NCBI RefSeq assembly: GCF_001428665.1
Contig: NZ_LMIJ01000046.1
Span: 347 to 64,346 of the forward strand
DNA length: 64,000 bases
Direction of reading: 5' to 3'
From: Acidovorax sp. Root219
GTDB lineage: Bacteria > Pseudomonadota > Gammaproteobacteria > Burkholderiales > Burkholderiaceae_C
Position 1 is the first letter of the stretch; every line of letters begins with the position of its first letter. Under the pieces are notes generated by a model. That model worked only from the letters and a program-made list of their open reading frames with translations, had not been told where the DNA came from and did not search any database. This document shows, in pieces, positions 36,863 through 45,660 of the stretch. A program made the position numbers and the translations under genes.

Positions 36863-37657
36863 TCAGCCTCCCGTGACGATGCTCACGCCGCCATCCACCG
36901 CCAGCCATTGGCCGGTGATGTGCTTGCCGGCGTCCGAGGCATACAGCGCGCACAGCCCCTTGAGGTCTTCGTCGTCACCCAGGCGGCCCAGCGGGGCGTG
37001 GGCGGCCAGGGCTTCCTCGCCCATCGCCTTGAGCGTGCCCACCGTCATCTTGCTCGGGAAAAAACCCGGGCAGATGGCGTTGACGCGGATGTTGTACTGG
37101 CCCCATTCGGCCGCCAGCGCACGCGTGAAGTTGATCACCGCACCCTTGGAGGTGTTGTAAGCAATGGTGTTCATGCCCTTGGGGTTGCCGCCCAGGCCGG
37201 CGATGGACGCCACGTTGATGATGCTGCCGCTGCGCCGGCCGATCATGCTGTGCTTGGCAATGTGCTGCGACAGGATGAAGTAGCCCCGCACGTTGAGGTT
37301 CATGACCTTGTCCCAGGCTTCCACCGGGTGGTCTTCGGCCGGTGCGCCCCAGGCGGCGCCAGCGTTGTTGAGCAGGATGTCCACATGGCCCAGGCGCGCC
37401 AGAGTCTCATCGCCCAGGCGGCGGATGTCGGCTTCGTTGGAGCAGTCGGCGGCGATCCACTGCGCGTCGATGCCGGCGGCCTTCAGCTCTGCAGCGGCCT
37501 CTTCCAGGTCGGACGCCTTGCGCGAGCTCAGCAGCACCTTGGCGCCGGCCTCGCCCAACGCCTGCGCCAGCTGCAGGCCCAGGCCGCGCGAGCCGCCGGT
37601 CACCAAGGCGGTCTTGCCGGTCAGGTCGAACAGTTGTTGGATGGTGCGGGTGGTCAT
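36863..37657 (-). CDS. SDR family oxidoreductase (3-oxoacyl reductase-like)
   Basis: The product, 264 residues in length, is a classical SDR with TGGSRGLG near residue 20, LLNNAGAAWG, SIINVASIAG (catalytic Ser) and the active-site YNTSKGAVIN (Tyr, Lys). It ends in the typical ITGQWLAVDGG. It is an NAD(P)-dependent reductase; gluconate 5-dehydrogenase-like and 3-oxoacyl-reductase-like enzymes are the nearest types. It follows the acyl-CoA dehydrogenase and a small membrane protein on the same strand, which favours a lipid or acyl substrate. Confidence 0.93.
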   Translation of the reverse strand: MTTRTIQQLFDLTGKTALVTGGSRGLGLQLAQALGEAGAKVLLSSRKASDLEEAAAELKAAGIDAQWIAADCSNEADIRRLGDETLARLGHVDILLNNAGAAWGAPAEDHPVEAWDKVMNLNVRGYFILSQHIAKHSMIGRRSGSIINVASIAGLGGNPKGMNTIAYNTSKGAVINFTRALAAEWGQYNIRVNAICPGFFPSKMTVGTLKAMGEEALAAHAPLGRLGDDEDLKGLCALYASDAGKHITGQWLAVDGGVSIVTGG

Positions 37658-37688
37658 GTTGTCTCCTTGGATGGTCGTTGGTGGCTGC

Positions 37689-37708
37689 GCATGGCGTGGT
37701 CGCCATGC
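37689..37708. repeat. Inverted repeat upstream of the SDR gene
   Basis: GCATGGCG and CGCCATGC form perfect 8-bp arms around the 4-base loop TGGT. It lies about 32 bp ahead of the SDR start at 37657, where it could be an operator or a leader hairpin. No known box was matched. Confidence 0.4.
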
Positions 37709-37792
37709 ACACGTGAAATGGCGGTTGCGCAGTCATTGTGCGGCGCAACCAAACAGGGCCGTGTCGCCTGCGCGATTGGCGCCCCGCAATTC

Positions 37793-37996
37793 TCAGGCGC
37801 CGGGCTGCATGCGCGAGCGCACGCCGATCAACACCACGCCCACGGCCGCCAGCACACCGCCGGTGAGCCCCAGCGCCCAGCCCAGCGGCTCGTCCGCCGG
37901 GGCCGTGGCAATGCCCAGCACCAGCGTGAGCAGGCCGCCATAGATCAGCGCCCAGATGAGCTGGTGCATGCGCTGCAGTGTCTGCGGTGCGGTCAT
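37793..37996 (-). CDS. Small two-helix membrane protein, unknown
   Basis: 67 residues with two predicted transmembrane helices (about 13-30 and 38-58, WALIYGGLLTLVLGIATAPA and GWALGLTGGVLAAVGVVLI). The ATG at 37996 overlaps the acyl-CoA dehydrogenase stop by one base (TGATG), a sign of translational coupling, so it is probably real. I do not recognise the family. It could be an accessory membrane protein of the lipid-metabolism cluster or a passenger. Confidence 0.65.
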   Translation of the reverse strand: MTAPQTLQRMHQLIWALIYGGLLTLVLGIATAPADEPLGWALGLTGGVLAAVGVVLIGVRSRMQPGA

Positions 37997-39858
37997 CAAA
38001 AGGCGTCCTCAGGGAACACCGCGCAGGTCGCGTCGCGCGTGCTGACGACCTGCAGCCAGGCGCCGATCTTGGGCAGCTCGTAGTGGAAGAAAAAGCGCAT
38101 GGCGCCCATTCTGCCCACACTCGCGGGCTGCTCCAGCGCAGGGTCGGCCTGCAGCGTGGCCAGGGCCACGTCCAGCCAGACCCAGGCCAGCACCATGTGG
38201 CCAAAGGCCTGCATGTAGGGCACGGCATTGGCCAGCGCATCGGCCGGCTGACCTGTGGACCAGGCGGCCTTGGTGGCGGCGCCCACCTGCTGCAGCGCGC
38301 TGCCCAGGGCATTGGCGTGGGCAGCCATGGCAGGCACCTGGATGGCGCGCTCGATAGTGCCGTTGATGCGCGCGGCCAGCAACTGCAGGCCCCGGCCGTT
38401 TTCCATCAGCACCTTGCGGCCCAAGAGGTCCATGGCCTGGATGCCGTGCGTGCCTTCGTGAATCATGTTCAGGCGGTTGTCGCGCCAGTACTGCTCCACC
38501 GGGAAGTCGCGCGTGTAGCCGTAGCCGCCGTGGATCTGGATGGCCAGGCTGTTGGCCTCCAGGCACCACTCGCTGGGCCAGCTCTTGGCGATGGGAGTGA
38601 GCACTTCCAGCAGCAGGCGGGCCTCGTCGGCGGCCGCCGAATCGCCGGTGGCCTGCTCGTCCACCAGGCGCGCGCAGAACAGGTTCAGCGCCAGCGCGCC
38701 CTCGCCGTACGACTTTTGCGCCAGCAGCATGCGCTTGACGTCGGCGTGCTCGATGATGCGCACCTGGGGCTGCGCCACGTCCTTGACCACGGCGGCAGCC
38801 GCAGCGTCCTTGTCCTTGGGGCCCTGCACCGGGCGGCCCTGGGGGCGGTTCTTCGCGTAGTCGAGGCTGGCGTAGTAGCCCGCCAGCCCGAGCATGGTGG
38901 CCGCCATGCCGATGCCGATGCGCGCCTCGTTCATCATGTGGAACATGCAGTGCAGGCCCTTGCCGGCCTGGCCCACGAGGTAGCCCACGGCGCCCGCCTG
39001 GCCATCGACAGGGTACTTGCCCTCGCCGAAGTTGAGCAGCGTGTTGGTGGTGCCGCGCCAGCCGAGCTTGTGGTTCAGGCCCGCCAGCGCCACGTCGTTG
39101 CGCACGCCGGTCAGTTGGCCATCGGTGTCCACCATCTTCTTGGGCACGATGAACAGCGAGATGCCCTTGGTGCCGGGCACCAGCTTGCCGTCGGGGCCGG
39201 GGATCTTGGCCAGCACCAGATGGATGATGTTCTCGGTGAGCTCATGCTCGCCGGCCGAGATCCACATCTTGTTGCCCTTCAAGCGGTAGCGCGGGCCCAG
39301 CGGGTCGCCCTCGAAGCCCTCGCCATCGGGCACGGCGCGCGTGGCCACGTCGCTCAGGCTGGAGCCGGCCTGCGGCTCCGACAGGCACATGGTGCCCGAG
39401 AATCGACCCGAGAACTCATTGAGCGCGAACACCGTCTTCTGCGCCTCGGTGCCGTGCACCATCAAGAGGTTGGCATTGCCCACCGTGAGCAGGCCCGAGC
39501 CCATGCTGATCGACGCCACGGCGAAGAAGCTGTTGGCTGCGGCCTCCACGGTGTAGGGCAGTTGCATGCCGCCGATGTCGTAGTCCTGCGCGGCGCTGAG
39601 CATGCCCGAGGCCGCATAGGCCCTGTTCGCATCGTGCGTGCACTGGGGCAGCGTGACCTTCTCGCCGTCGAAATGCGGCTCCTGTGTGTCCACCGTGCGG
39701 TTGAAGGGGGCGTACTTCTCGCGCGCGATGCGCTCGCAGGTGTCGAGCACCGCGTCGAAGGTGTCGCGCGAATGGTCGGCAAAGCGCTCACGCTCGGGCA
39801 GGGTCTGCGCGTGCAGCCACTGGTAGAGAAGGAATTCGACGGTGGGGCGAAGGCTCAT
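37996..39858 (-). CDS. Acyl-CoA dehydrogenase with C-terminal extension (DmdC/FadE-like)
   Basis: A flavoenzyme of 620 residues that introduces a trans-2 double bond into an acyl-CoA. FAD-binding motifs include MCLSEPQAGSSLSDV and MWISAGEHELTENIIH, and the catalytic Glu is in MIHEGTHGIQAMDLLG at about residue 467. The family length of about 400 is exceeded by a C-terminal domain (about 475-620) as in DmdC (3-methylmercaptopropionyl-CoA dehydrogenase) and large betaproteobacterial relatives. The acyl substrate is not proven. The ATG at 39858 is chosen (MSLRPTVEFLLYQWLHAQTL); the longer frame lacks homology. It belongs to the leftward beta-oxidation block. Confidence 0.92.
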   Translation of the reverse strand: MSLRPTVEFLLYQWLHAQTLPERERFADHSRDTFDAVLDTCERIAREKYAPFNRTVDTQEPHFDGEKVTLPQCTHDANRAYAASGMLSAAQDYDIGGMQLPYTVEAAANSFFAVASISMGSGLLTVGNANLLMVHGTEAQKTVFALNEFSGRFSGTMCLSEPQAGSSLSDVATRAVPDGEGFEGDPLGPRYRLKGNKMWISAGEHELTENIIHLVLAKIPGPDGKLVPGTKGISLFIVPKKMVDTDGQLTGVRNDVALAGLNHKLGWRGTTNTLLNFGEGKYPVDGQAGAVGYLVGQAGKGLHCMFHMMNEARIGIGMAATMLGLAGYYASLDYAKNRPQGRPVQGPKDKDAAAAAVVKDVAQPQVRIIEHADVKRMLLAQKSYGEGALALNLFCARLVDEQATGDSAAADEARLLLEVLTPIAKSWPSEWCLEANSLAIQIHGGYGYTRDFPVEQYWRDNRLNMIHEGTHGIQAMDLLGRKVLMENGRGLQLLAARINGTIERAIQVPAMAAHANALGSALQQVGAATKAAWSTGQPADALANAVPYMQAFGHMVLAWVWLDVALATLQADPALEQPASVGRMGAMRFFFHYELPKIGAWLQVVSTRDATCAVFPEDAF

Positions 39859-39956
39859 GTGTGAAAACCCTGGAGAAAAACGCGCGCAGGGCGCAGGGAT
39901 GAACCACCGGGCCGCACCGCCGCCGCACGGGGCGGCGGTCACCTGCCTGGCGGCTG

Positions 39957-40436
39957 CTACTTCTTGTTGGTCAGCACGACTTCGGCAAAGCACCAGTAGT
40001 CCATGTCGTCGTCGGGCTTGGGCTGGCAGTTGTTCTCACCCAGCTGCAGGCGCCGTGCCGTGGCGGGTAGGCCGGGAAACTCGATCTTCAAGGTCTTGCG
40101 CGCACCCGGCTTGATGGTGTCCATGCCCTGGTCGCAGGCCTTGAGGCCCGTGGAGCCCAACTGCTTGACGACCTTGCCGGTATCGAGGTCCTTGATCGAG
40201 AAGGACTCGGGCCGCGCGCTGGCATGGGCACAGGCCTCGATGGTTTCCTTGCTGGTGTTGCGCAGCAGGATGGTCGCGGTGACACGGTCGGCCGCGATGG
40301 TGATTTCCTGCAGGATGGTGTCGCGGTCTTCGGGCAAGGCCTGGTTGAGCTTGTAGCTCTGTGCGTGGGCAGTGCCCGCAGCGCCCAGGGTGGAGGCGAC
40401 CAGGACGGCCAGTACTGCGCAAACCTTCGTGAACAT
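39957..40436 (-). CDS. Secreted hypothetical protein
   Basis: 159 residues with a clear Sec signal peptide (MFTKVCAVLAVLVASTLGAA then GTAHAQS). The mature part is a small beta-rich domain of unknown family, with three Cys (EACAHAS, LKACDQGM, ENNCQPK and YWCFAEV give four positions in all) that could form disulfides in the periplasm. The ATG at 40436 is the only start with a sensible signal peptide. It sits between the acyl-CoA dehydrogenase and thiolase genes, in a cluster otherwise of lipid enzymes, and may be unrelated in function. Confidence 0.75.
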   Translation of the reverse strand: MFTKVCAVLAVLVASTLGAAGTAHAQSYKLNQALPEDRDTILQEITIAADRVTATILLRNTSKETIEACAHASARPESFSIKDLDTGKVVKQLGSTGLKACDQGMDTIKPGARKTLKIEFPGLPATARRLQLGENNCQPKPDDDMDYWCFAEVVLTNKK

Positions 40437-40613
40437 AGGTTGGATCTCTCTTGATGGAATGGTGATTGTTGTAGACCCGGGAGAGGGCACAGCGCTTGCT
40501 GCGCCCTGTCTGCAGGCCGGCCGCCGAAGCAGCCGGCCCGCATTGTCCCAAAGCCCCGTGTGAGCAAACGTAAGCGCCACAACCCTTACATGCCCACACG
40601 CATCACCGGCACA

Positions 40614-41789
40614 TCAGAGCACTTCGAAGATGCCCGCAGCACCCATGCCACCGCCGATGCACATGGTCACCGCCACGCGCTTGGCGCCGCGGCGCTTGCC
40701 TTCGATCAGGGCGTGGCCCGTCAGGCGCTGGCCCGACACGCCATAGGGGTGGCCCACGGCGATGGCACCGCCGTTGACGTTGAGCCGGTCGGCTGGAATG
40801 CCCAGCTTGTCGCGGCAGTACAGCACCTGCACGGCGAAGGCTTCGTTCAGCTCCCACAGGTCGATGTCGTTGACCGTGAGGCCCAGCTTCTTGAGCACCT
40901 TGGGCACGGCGAACACCGGGCCGATGCCCATTTCGTCAGGCTCGCAGCCGGCCACGGCGAAGCCGAGGAAACGGCCCAGGGGTTTGAGGCCCTTCTTGCT
41001 CGCGTACTCTTCGCTCACCACCACGCAGGCACCGGCACCGTCGGAGAACTGGCTGGCATTGCCGGCCGTGATGAGGCCGCCGGGCAGTGCCGAGCGCAGG
41101 CCGCTGATGGACTCGACCGTCGTGCCTTCGCGCGTGCCTTCGTCCTTGCTCAGGGTGACCTGCCTGGTGATCAGGCCCAGGTTCTTGTCGGCCACGCCGG
41201 CCGTCACGGTGATGGGGGCGATCTCGGCATCGAACAGGCCGGCGGCCTGGGCTGCGCAGGCCTTTTGCTGGCTGGCGGCGCCGTACTCGTCCATGGCTTC
41301 ACGGCTGATGTTGTAGCGCTTGGCCACCTGCTCGGCGGTCTGCAGCATGCTCCAGTAGATCTCGGGCTTGACCTTGTCCAGGGCCAGGTCGCGCAGCATG
41401 TGGATGTTCATTTCCTGCTGCACGCAGGAGATGCTTTCCACACCGCCGGCAACATACACGTCGGCTTCGCCGGCGATGATGCGCTGTGCCGCCAGGGCGA
41501 TGGTCTGCAGGCCCGAAGAGCAGAAACGGTTGACCGTGACGCCCGATGCCGTGACCGGCAGGCCGGCGGCCAGCGCGATCTGGCGTGCGATGTTGGCGCC
41601 GGTGGCGCCTTCGGGGTTGGCACAGCCCATGATGACGTCTTCGACGTCGGCGCCGTCGATGCCGGCGCGCTCGATGGCGTGCCTGACGGCATGGCCGCCC
41701 AGCGTGGCGCCATGGGTCATGTTGAGGGCACCCTTCCAGCTCTTGGCGAGCGGGGTACGGGCGGTGGAAACGATCACTGCGGAGGTCAT
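40614..41789 (-). CDS. Acetyl-CoA C-acyltransferase (thiolase)
   Basis: The thiolase has 391 residues and cleaves 3-ketoacyl-CoA to acetyl-CoA and a shortened acyl-CoA. The nucleophile Cys90 is in VNRFCSSGLQTIALAA, the active-site His is in NGGAIAVGHPYGVSG and the second Cys in AVTMCIGGGMGAAG near the end. The start at 41789 gives MTSAVIVSTARTPLAKS, the normal thiolase beginning. It lies 90 nt after the enoyl-CoA hydratase/hydroxyacyl-CoA dehydrogenase and completes the beta-oxidation spiral with it. Confidence 0.95.
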   Translation of the reverse strand: MTSAVIVSTARTPLAKSWKGALNMTHGATLGGHAVRHAIERAGIDGADVEDVIMGCANPEGATGANIARQIALAAGLPVTASGVTVNRFCSSGLQTIALAAQRIIAGEADVYVAGGVESISCVQQEMNIHMLRDLALDKVKPEIYWSMLQTAEQVAKRYNISREAMDEYGAASQQKACAAQAAGLFDAEIAPITVTAGVADKNLGLITRQVTLSKDEGTREGTTVESISGLRSALPGGLITAGNASQFSDGAGACVVVSEEYASKKGLKPLGRFLGFAVAGCEPDEMGIGPVFAVPKVLKKLGLTVNDIDLWELNEAFAVQVLYCRDKLGIPADRLNVNGGAIAVGHPYGVSGQRLTGHALIEGKRRGAKRVAVTMCIGGGMGAAGIFEVL

Positions 41790-41879
41790 GGGAAAAATCC
41801 TTTCAGGGGTGGAACGCACCGATGGCCGCCAGGGGCGTATGCATCCGGTGCGGCTTCACTGCATCAATCAGTAGTTCGC

Positions 41880-43979
41880 TCAGGCGAACGCCTTGCCTTC
41901 GGCTGCCAGCTTGGCCAGCAGCGGCGCGGGCTTCCAGAACTCCGCATCGTCGTTGGGGTTCTTGGCAAAGCGGTCCATGGCCTGCACCACGTTGAACAGG
42001 CCCACTTCGCTGGCGTAGTGCATGGGGCCGCCGCGGTAGATGGGGAAGCCATAGCCCGTGAGGTAGACCATGTCGATGTCGCCGGACTTGCTGGCGATGC
42101 CGTCTTCCAGGATGTGTGCGCCTTCGTTGACCAGTGCGAACACCAGGCGCTGCACGATTTCCTCGTCGGAGATCTTGCGCGGCGTGATGCCCAACTCCTT
42201 GCGGTGGTCTTCGATCATCTTGTTGACCAGCTCGCTCGGAATCGCATCGCGCTTGCCGGCCTGGTAGTCGTACCAGCCTGCGCCGGTCTTCTGGCCGAAG
42301 CGGCCAAGCTCGCACAGCTTGTCGGCGGTGCGGCTGTACTTCATGTCGGCGCGCTCGACGGAGCGGCGCTTGCGGATCGCCCAGCCGATGTCGTTGCCAG
42401 CCAGGTCGCCCATGCGGAAGGGGCCCATGGCAAAGCCGAACTTCTCGACGGCCTTGTCCACCTGCTGGGGCGTGCAGCCCTCGTCCAGCAGGAAGCCGGC
42501 CTGGCGGCTGTACTGCTCGATCATGCGGTTGCCGATGAAGCCGTCGCACACGCCCGAGACCACCGAAGTCTTCTTGATCTTCTTGCCGATGGCCATCACG
42601 GTGGCCAGCACGTCCTTGCTGGTCTTGGCGCCGCGCACCACTTCCAGGAGCTTCATCACGTTGGCGGGGCTGAAGAAGTGCATGCCCACCACGTCTTCTG
42701 GGCGCTTGGTGAAGGCAGCGATCTTGTCCACATCCAGCGTGGAGGTGTTGGAGGCCAGGATGGCGCCGGGCTTCATCACGGCGTCGAGCTGCTTGAACAC
42801 GGTTTCCTTGACGCCCAGCTCCTCGAACACAGCCTCGATCACGAGGTCGGCATCCTTGAGGTCGGCGTAGTCGAGCGTGGTCGTCAACAGGGCCATGCGC
42901 TGCGCGTACTTGTCTTCCTTGAGCTTGCCCTTCTTGACCTGCGCTTCGTAGTTCTTCTTGATCGTGGCCACGCCGCGGTCCAGGGCTTCCTGCTTGGTCT
43001 CCAGGATCTTGACGGGGATGCCGGCGTTCAGGAAGTTCATGGAGATGCCGCCGCCCATGGTGCCGGCGCCGATCACGGCCACGGACTTGATCTCGCGCTT
43101 CGGGGTGTCGGAGGGCACGTCAGGGATCTTGGAGGCAGCGCGCTCGGCCATGAACAGGTGGCGCAGGGCGCGCGACTCGGGCGTCCACATCAGGTTGATG
43201 AAGACCTCGCGCTCGAACAGCATGCCGTCGGCGAACTTGCGCTTGGTGGCGGCTTCGACCGCGTCCACGCACTTGGCGGGCGCGGGGTAGTTCTTGGCCA
43301 TGCCCTTGACCATGTTGCGCGCGAACTGGAAGTACGCATCGCCTTCGGGGTGCTTGCAGGGCAGGTTGCGCACCAGCGGCAGCGGACGCACGTCGGCCAC
43401 GCTCTGGGCAAAGGCCAGGGCTTCGGCGGCCAGCGCCTCGGCGGATGCGGCCATCTTGTCGAACAGCTTCTGGCCGGGCACAGCGGCGATCAGCTCGCTC
43501 TTGACGGGCTCGCCGCTGACGATCAGGTTCAGGGCGGCTTCCACGCCCAGCACGCGCGGCAGCCGCTGCGTGCCGCCGGCGCCGGGGATCAGGCCCAGCT
43601 TGACTTCGGGCAGCGCAAGGCTGCAGCCAGGCGCGGCGATGCGGTAGTGGCAACCCAGGGCCAGCTCCAGGCCACCGCCCATGGCAACCGTGTGCACGGC
43701 GGCCACGACGGGCTTGGACGAATTCTCGATGGCGGCGATCACCGACAGCAGATTGGGTTCCTGCAGGGACTTGTCGGTGCCGAACTCCTTGATGTCTGCG
43801 CCGCCGGAAAACGCACCGCCAGCGCCAGTGACGACGATGGACGTGACCGCTGCATCGGCATTGGCGCGGCCGAGGCCGTCCACGATGCCTTGGCGGGTTG
43901 CCAGGCCCAGTCCGTTGACGGGGGGGTTGGCCAGGGTGATCACGGCAACGGAGCCGTGGACTTTGTATTCAGCGGTCAT
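41880..43979 (-). CDS. Enoyl-CoA hydratase/3-hydroxyacyl-CoA dehydrogenase bifunctional enzyme (FadB/FadJ-like)
   Basis: 699 residues with an N-terminal crotonase domain (about 1-190, MGGGLELALGCHYR and PEVKLGLIPGAGGTQRLPR with the acidic catalytic Glu) and a C-terminal 3-hydroxyacyl-CoA dehydrogenase (NAD loop GAGTMGGG at about 302-309, then GMHFFSPANVMKLLEVV and MGPFRMGDLAGNDIGW). It carries two successive steps of beta-oxidation: hydration and NAD-dependent oxidation. It is shorter than FadB of E. coli and belongs to the FadJ/peroxisomal-type branch. It is the first gene downstream of the palindromic operator and -10-like site at 44001-44029. Confidence 0.95.
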   Translation of the reverse strand: MTAEYKVHGSVAVITLANPPVNGLGLATRQGIVDGLGRANADAAVTSIVVTGAGGAFSGGADIKEFGTDKSLQEPNLLSVIAAIENSSKPVVAAVHTVAMGGGLELALGCHYRIAAPGCSLALPEVKLGLIPGAGGTQRLPRVLGVEAALNLIVSGEPVKSELIAAVPGQKLFDKMAASAEALAAEALAFAQSVADVRPLPLVRNLPCKHPEGDAYFQFARNMVKGMAKNYPAPAKCVDAVEAATKRKFADGMLFEREVFINLMWTPESRALRHLFMAERAASKIPDVPSDTPKREIKSVAVIGAGTMGGGISMNFLNAGIPVKILETKQEALDRGVATIKKNYEAQVKKGKLKEDKYAQRMALLTTTLDYADLKDADLVIEAVFEELGVKETVFKQLDAVMKPGAILASNTSTLDVDKIAAFTKRPEDVVGMHFFSPANVMKLLEVVRGAKTSKDVLATVMAIGKKIKKTSVVSGVCDGFIGNRMIEQYSRQAGFLLDEGCTPQQVDKAVEKFGFAMGPFRMGDLAGNDIGWAIRKRRSVERADMKYSRTADKLCELGRFGQKTGAGWYDYQAGKRDAIPSELVNKMIEDHRKELGITPRKISDEEIVQRLVFALVNEGAHILEDGIASKSGDIDMVYLTGYGFPIYRGGPMHYASEVGLFNVVQAMDRFAKNPNDDAEFWKPAPLLAKLAAEGKAFA

Positions 43980-44000
43980 GCTGTTGTTCCTTGGAGAGTG

Positions 44001-44029
44001 AAAAAGAACGATCGTGCGTTTTTATTGTA
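44001..44029 (-). promoter_or_regulatory. Promoter region with palindromic operator for the beta-oxidation operon
   Basis: An extended palindrome centred on ACGATCGT (44008-44015), with matching G/C pairs and A-runs and T-runs outside it, follows closely behind a TACAAT -10-like hexamer (44029-44024 on the minus strand). It would cover the transcription start and block the promoter, as TetR-type fatty-acid regulators do. A TTGACA lies upstream at 44057-44052, but at a 22-bp spacing, so the -35 is uncertain. The regulator is not known. Confidence 0.55.
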
Positions 44030-44107
44030 GAGACTTCGCGCGGCCCTGGCGTGTCAATTTGTCCCGGTGGGGACATGGCTCTGGGCCACCAAACCGTCTC
44101 CTTGGGC

Positions 44108-44141
44108 AAAAAAAGAGGCGCCATGAGCTGTCAGGCGCCTC
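44108..44141 (-). terminator. Intrinsic terminator downstream of livF
   Basis: GAGGCGCC and GGCGCCTC (8-bp arms) form a hairpin with an 11-base loop; on the minus strand it is followed by a run of seven T. It starts 26 nt after the livF stop and ends the leftward liv transcript before the beta-oxidation promoter. Confidence 0.88.
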
Positions 44142-44166
44142 TTTGTCATGCTTTGGCCGGAAGTCG

Positions 44167-44862
44167 TCAGACTTCAAGCCACTCCTTGCGGATGTAGTTG
44201 TCGGCCCGCAGGCTGTCGGGCGTGCCCTGGAAGACGATGGAGCCATGGCCCATCACCAGTGCCCGGTCCGAAATCTTCATGGCGATGGTGAGCTTCTGCT
44301 CGATCAGCAGCACCGAGATGCCGCGCGCCTTGATGGTCTGCAGGTACTGCCCCACCAGCTCGACGATCTTGGGCGCCAGGCCTTCGGTGGGCTCGTCGAT
44401 GATGATCAGGTCGGGGTCGCCCATCAGCGTGCGGCACAGCGTGAGCATCTGCTGCTCGCCACCGGACATCACGCCCGCCTCGGTGTGCTGGCGCTCCTTG
44501 AGGCGCGGGAACATCTCGTACATGTCGTCGAACGACCAGCGGCTGCCCTTGCCGCTGCCCTTCTGGCCCAGCAGCAGGTTCTGGTGCACGGTGAGGTTGG
44601 GGAACACGTCGCGGCTCTCGGGCACATAGCCCAGGCCCAGGTGGGCGATCTCGTAGGCCTTCTTGCCCGTGAGGCTCTGACCCTTGAACTCGAGCGTGCC
44701 CTCCCAGTCCACCAGGCCCATGATGGCCTTGGCGGTGGTGGAGCGGCCCGAGCCGTTGCGCCCGAGCAGCGCCACGATCTCACCGGGCTGCACGTCGAAG
44801 CTCACGCCATGCAGCACATGGCTCTTGCCGTAGTAGGCGTGGAGGTTGTCAATTTTCAGCAT
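44167..44862 (-). CDS. livF: LivF-type ABC transporter ATP-binding protein
   Basis: 231 residues, the size of LivF. Walker A is LLGRNGSGRSTT, with Arg in place of the usual Lys in GxGKST; the ABC signature is VMSGGEQQMLTLCRTLM and Walker B DLIIIDEPTEGLAPKIVEL. The start overlaps none and lies 3 nt after livG. Together with LivG it powers import by LivHM. The Lys to Arg change in Walker A (GSGRST) may weaken ATP binding or be tolerated. Confidence 0.94.
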   Translation of the reverse strand: MLKIDNLHAYYGKSHVLHGVSFDVQPGEIVALLGRNGSGRSTTAKAIMGLVDWEGTLEFKGQSLTGKKAYEIAHLGLGYVPESRDVFPNLTVHQNLLLGQKGSGKGSRWSFDDMYEMFPRLKERQHTEAGVMSGGEQQMLTLCRTLMGDPDLIIIDEPTEGLAPKIVELVGQYLQTIKARGISVLLIEQKLTIAMKISDRALVMGHGSIVFQGTPDSLRADNYIRKEWLEV

Positions 44863-44865
44863 AAA

Positions 44866-45660
44866 TCAGTGTCCCGCGCCCTGCTCGTCGGCCACGGCCG
44901 ATCCCAGATAGGCCTCCTGCACGCGCGCATTGGCGCGCACCTTGTCGGGGGTGTCGAAGGCGATCACCTCGCCGTACACCACCACGGCGATCTTGTCGGC
45001 CAGGCCGAACACCACGCCCATGTCGTGCTCCACGGTCAGCAGGGTGCGGCCCTCGGTCACCTCCTTGATGAGGCCGATGAAGCGGGTGGTCTCGCTCTTG
45101 CTCATGCCGGCCGTGGGCTCGTCCAGCAGGATCACGTTGGCACCACCGGCGATGGTGATGCCGATCTCCAGGGCGCGCTGCTCGGCATAGGTCAGGTTCA
45201 TGGCCAGCGTGTCGCGCTTCTTGTCGAGCTTGATCATCTCCATGAGCTCCCTGGCGCGCTGGTTGGCATCGTGCAGGTTCGACAGGAAGCGCAGGAAGGT
45301 GTACTTGTAGCCCATGCTCCACAGCACGCCGCAGCGCAGGTTCTCGAACACGCTCAGCTTGGGGAAGATGTTCGTGATCTGGAAGCTGCGCGACAGCCCC
45401 ATGCGGTTGATCTCGTACGGGGCCAGGCCGTTGATGCGCTGGCCGTTCAGGATCACGTCGCCGCTGGTGGGGGCGAAGCGCCCGCTGATGAGGTTGAACA
45501 GGGTGGACTTGCCGGCGCCGTTGGGGCCGATGATGGCCACGCGCTCGCCGGGTGCCACCACCAGGTTGGCACCGCGGATGATTTCGGTCTTGCCGAAGCT
45601 CTTGCGCAGGTCACGCAGTTCGAGCGCGCAGGACGCTTGAGGGGTCATGGTATTGCTCAC
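44866..45660 (-). CDS. livG: LivG-type ABC transporter ATP-binding protein
   Basis: 264 residues. The Walker A motif GPNGAGKSTLFNLISG is intact, with LTYAEQRALEIGITIA (signature region) and ILLDEPTAGMSKSETTRF (Walker B). LivG pairs with LivF. The GTG at 45660 is chosen as start since a GGGGAGG motif precedes it closely and it overlaps the livM stop; an ATG at 45648 is the alternative. Confidence 0.94.
   Translation of the reverse strand: MSNTMTPQASCALELRDLRKSFGKTEIIRGANLVVAPGERVAIIGPNGAGKSTLFNLISGRFAPTSGDVILNGQRINGLAPYEINRMGLSRSFQITNIFPKLSVFENLRCGVLWSMGYKYTFLRFLSNLHDANQRARELMEMIKLDKKRDTLAMNLTYAEQRALEIGITIAGGANVILLDEPTAGMSKSETTRFIGLIKEVTEGRTLLTVEHDMGVVFGLADKIAVVVYGEVIAFDTPDKVRANARVQEAYLGSAVADEQGAGH

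Noticed and set aside
40484..40505. Hairpin GGGCACAGC...GCTGCGCCC as a terminator
   Set aside because: The arms are imperfect and no T-run follows on either strand; kept out as unsupported.
40560..44030. Very long + strand open frame opposite the thiolase and hydratase/dehydrogenase genes
   Set aside because: Low-complexity, His/Ala/Gly-rich antisense translation of two clear enzymes; not coding.
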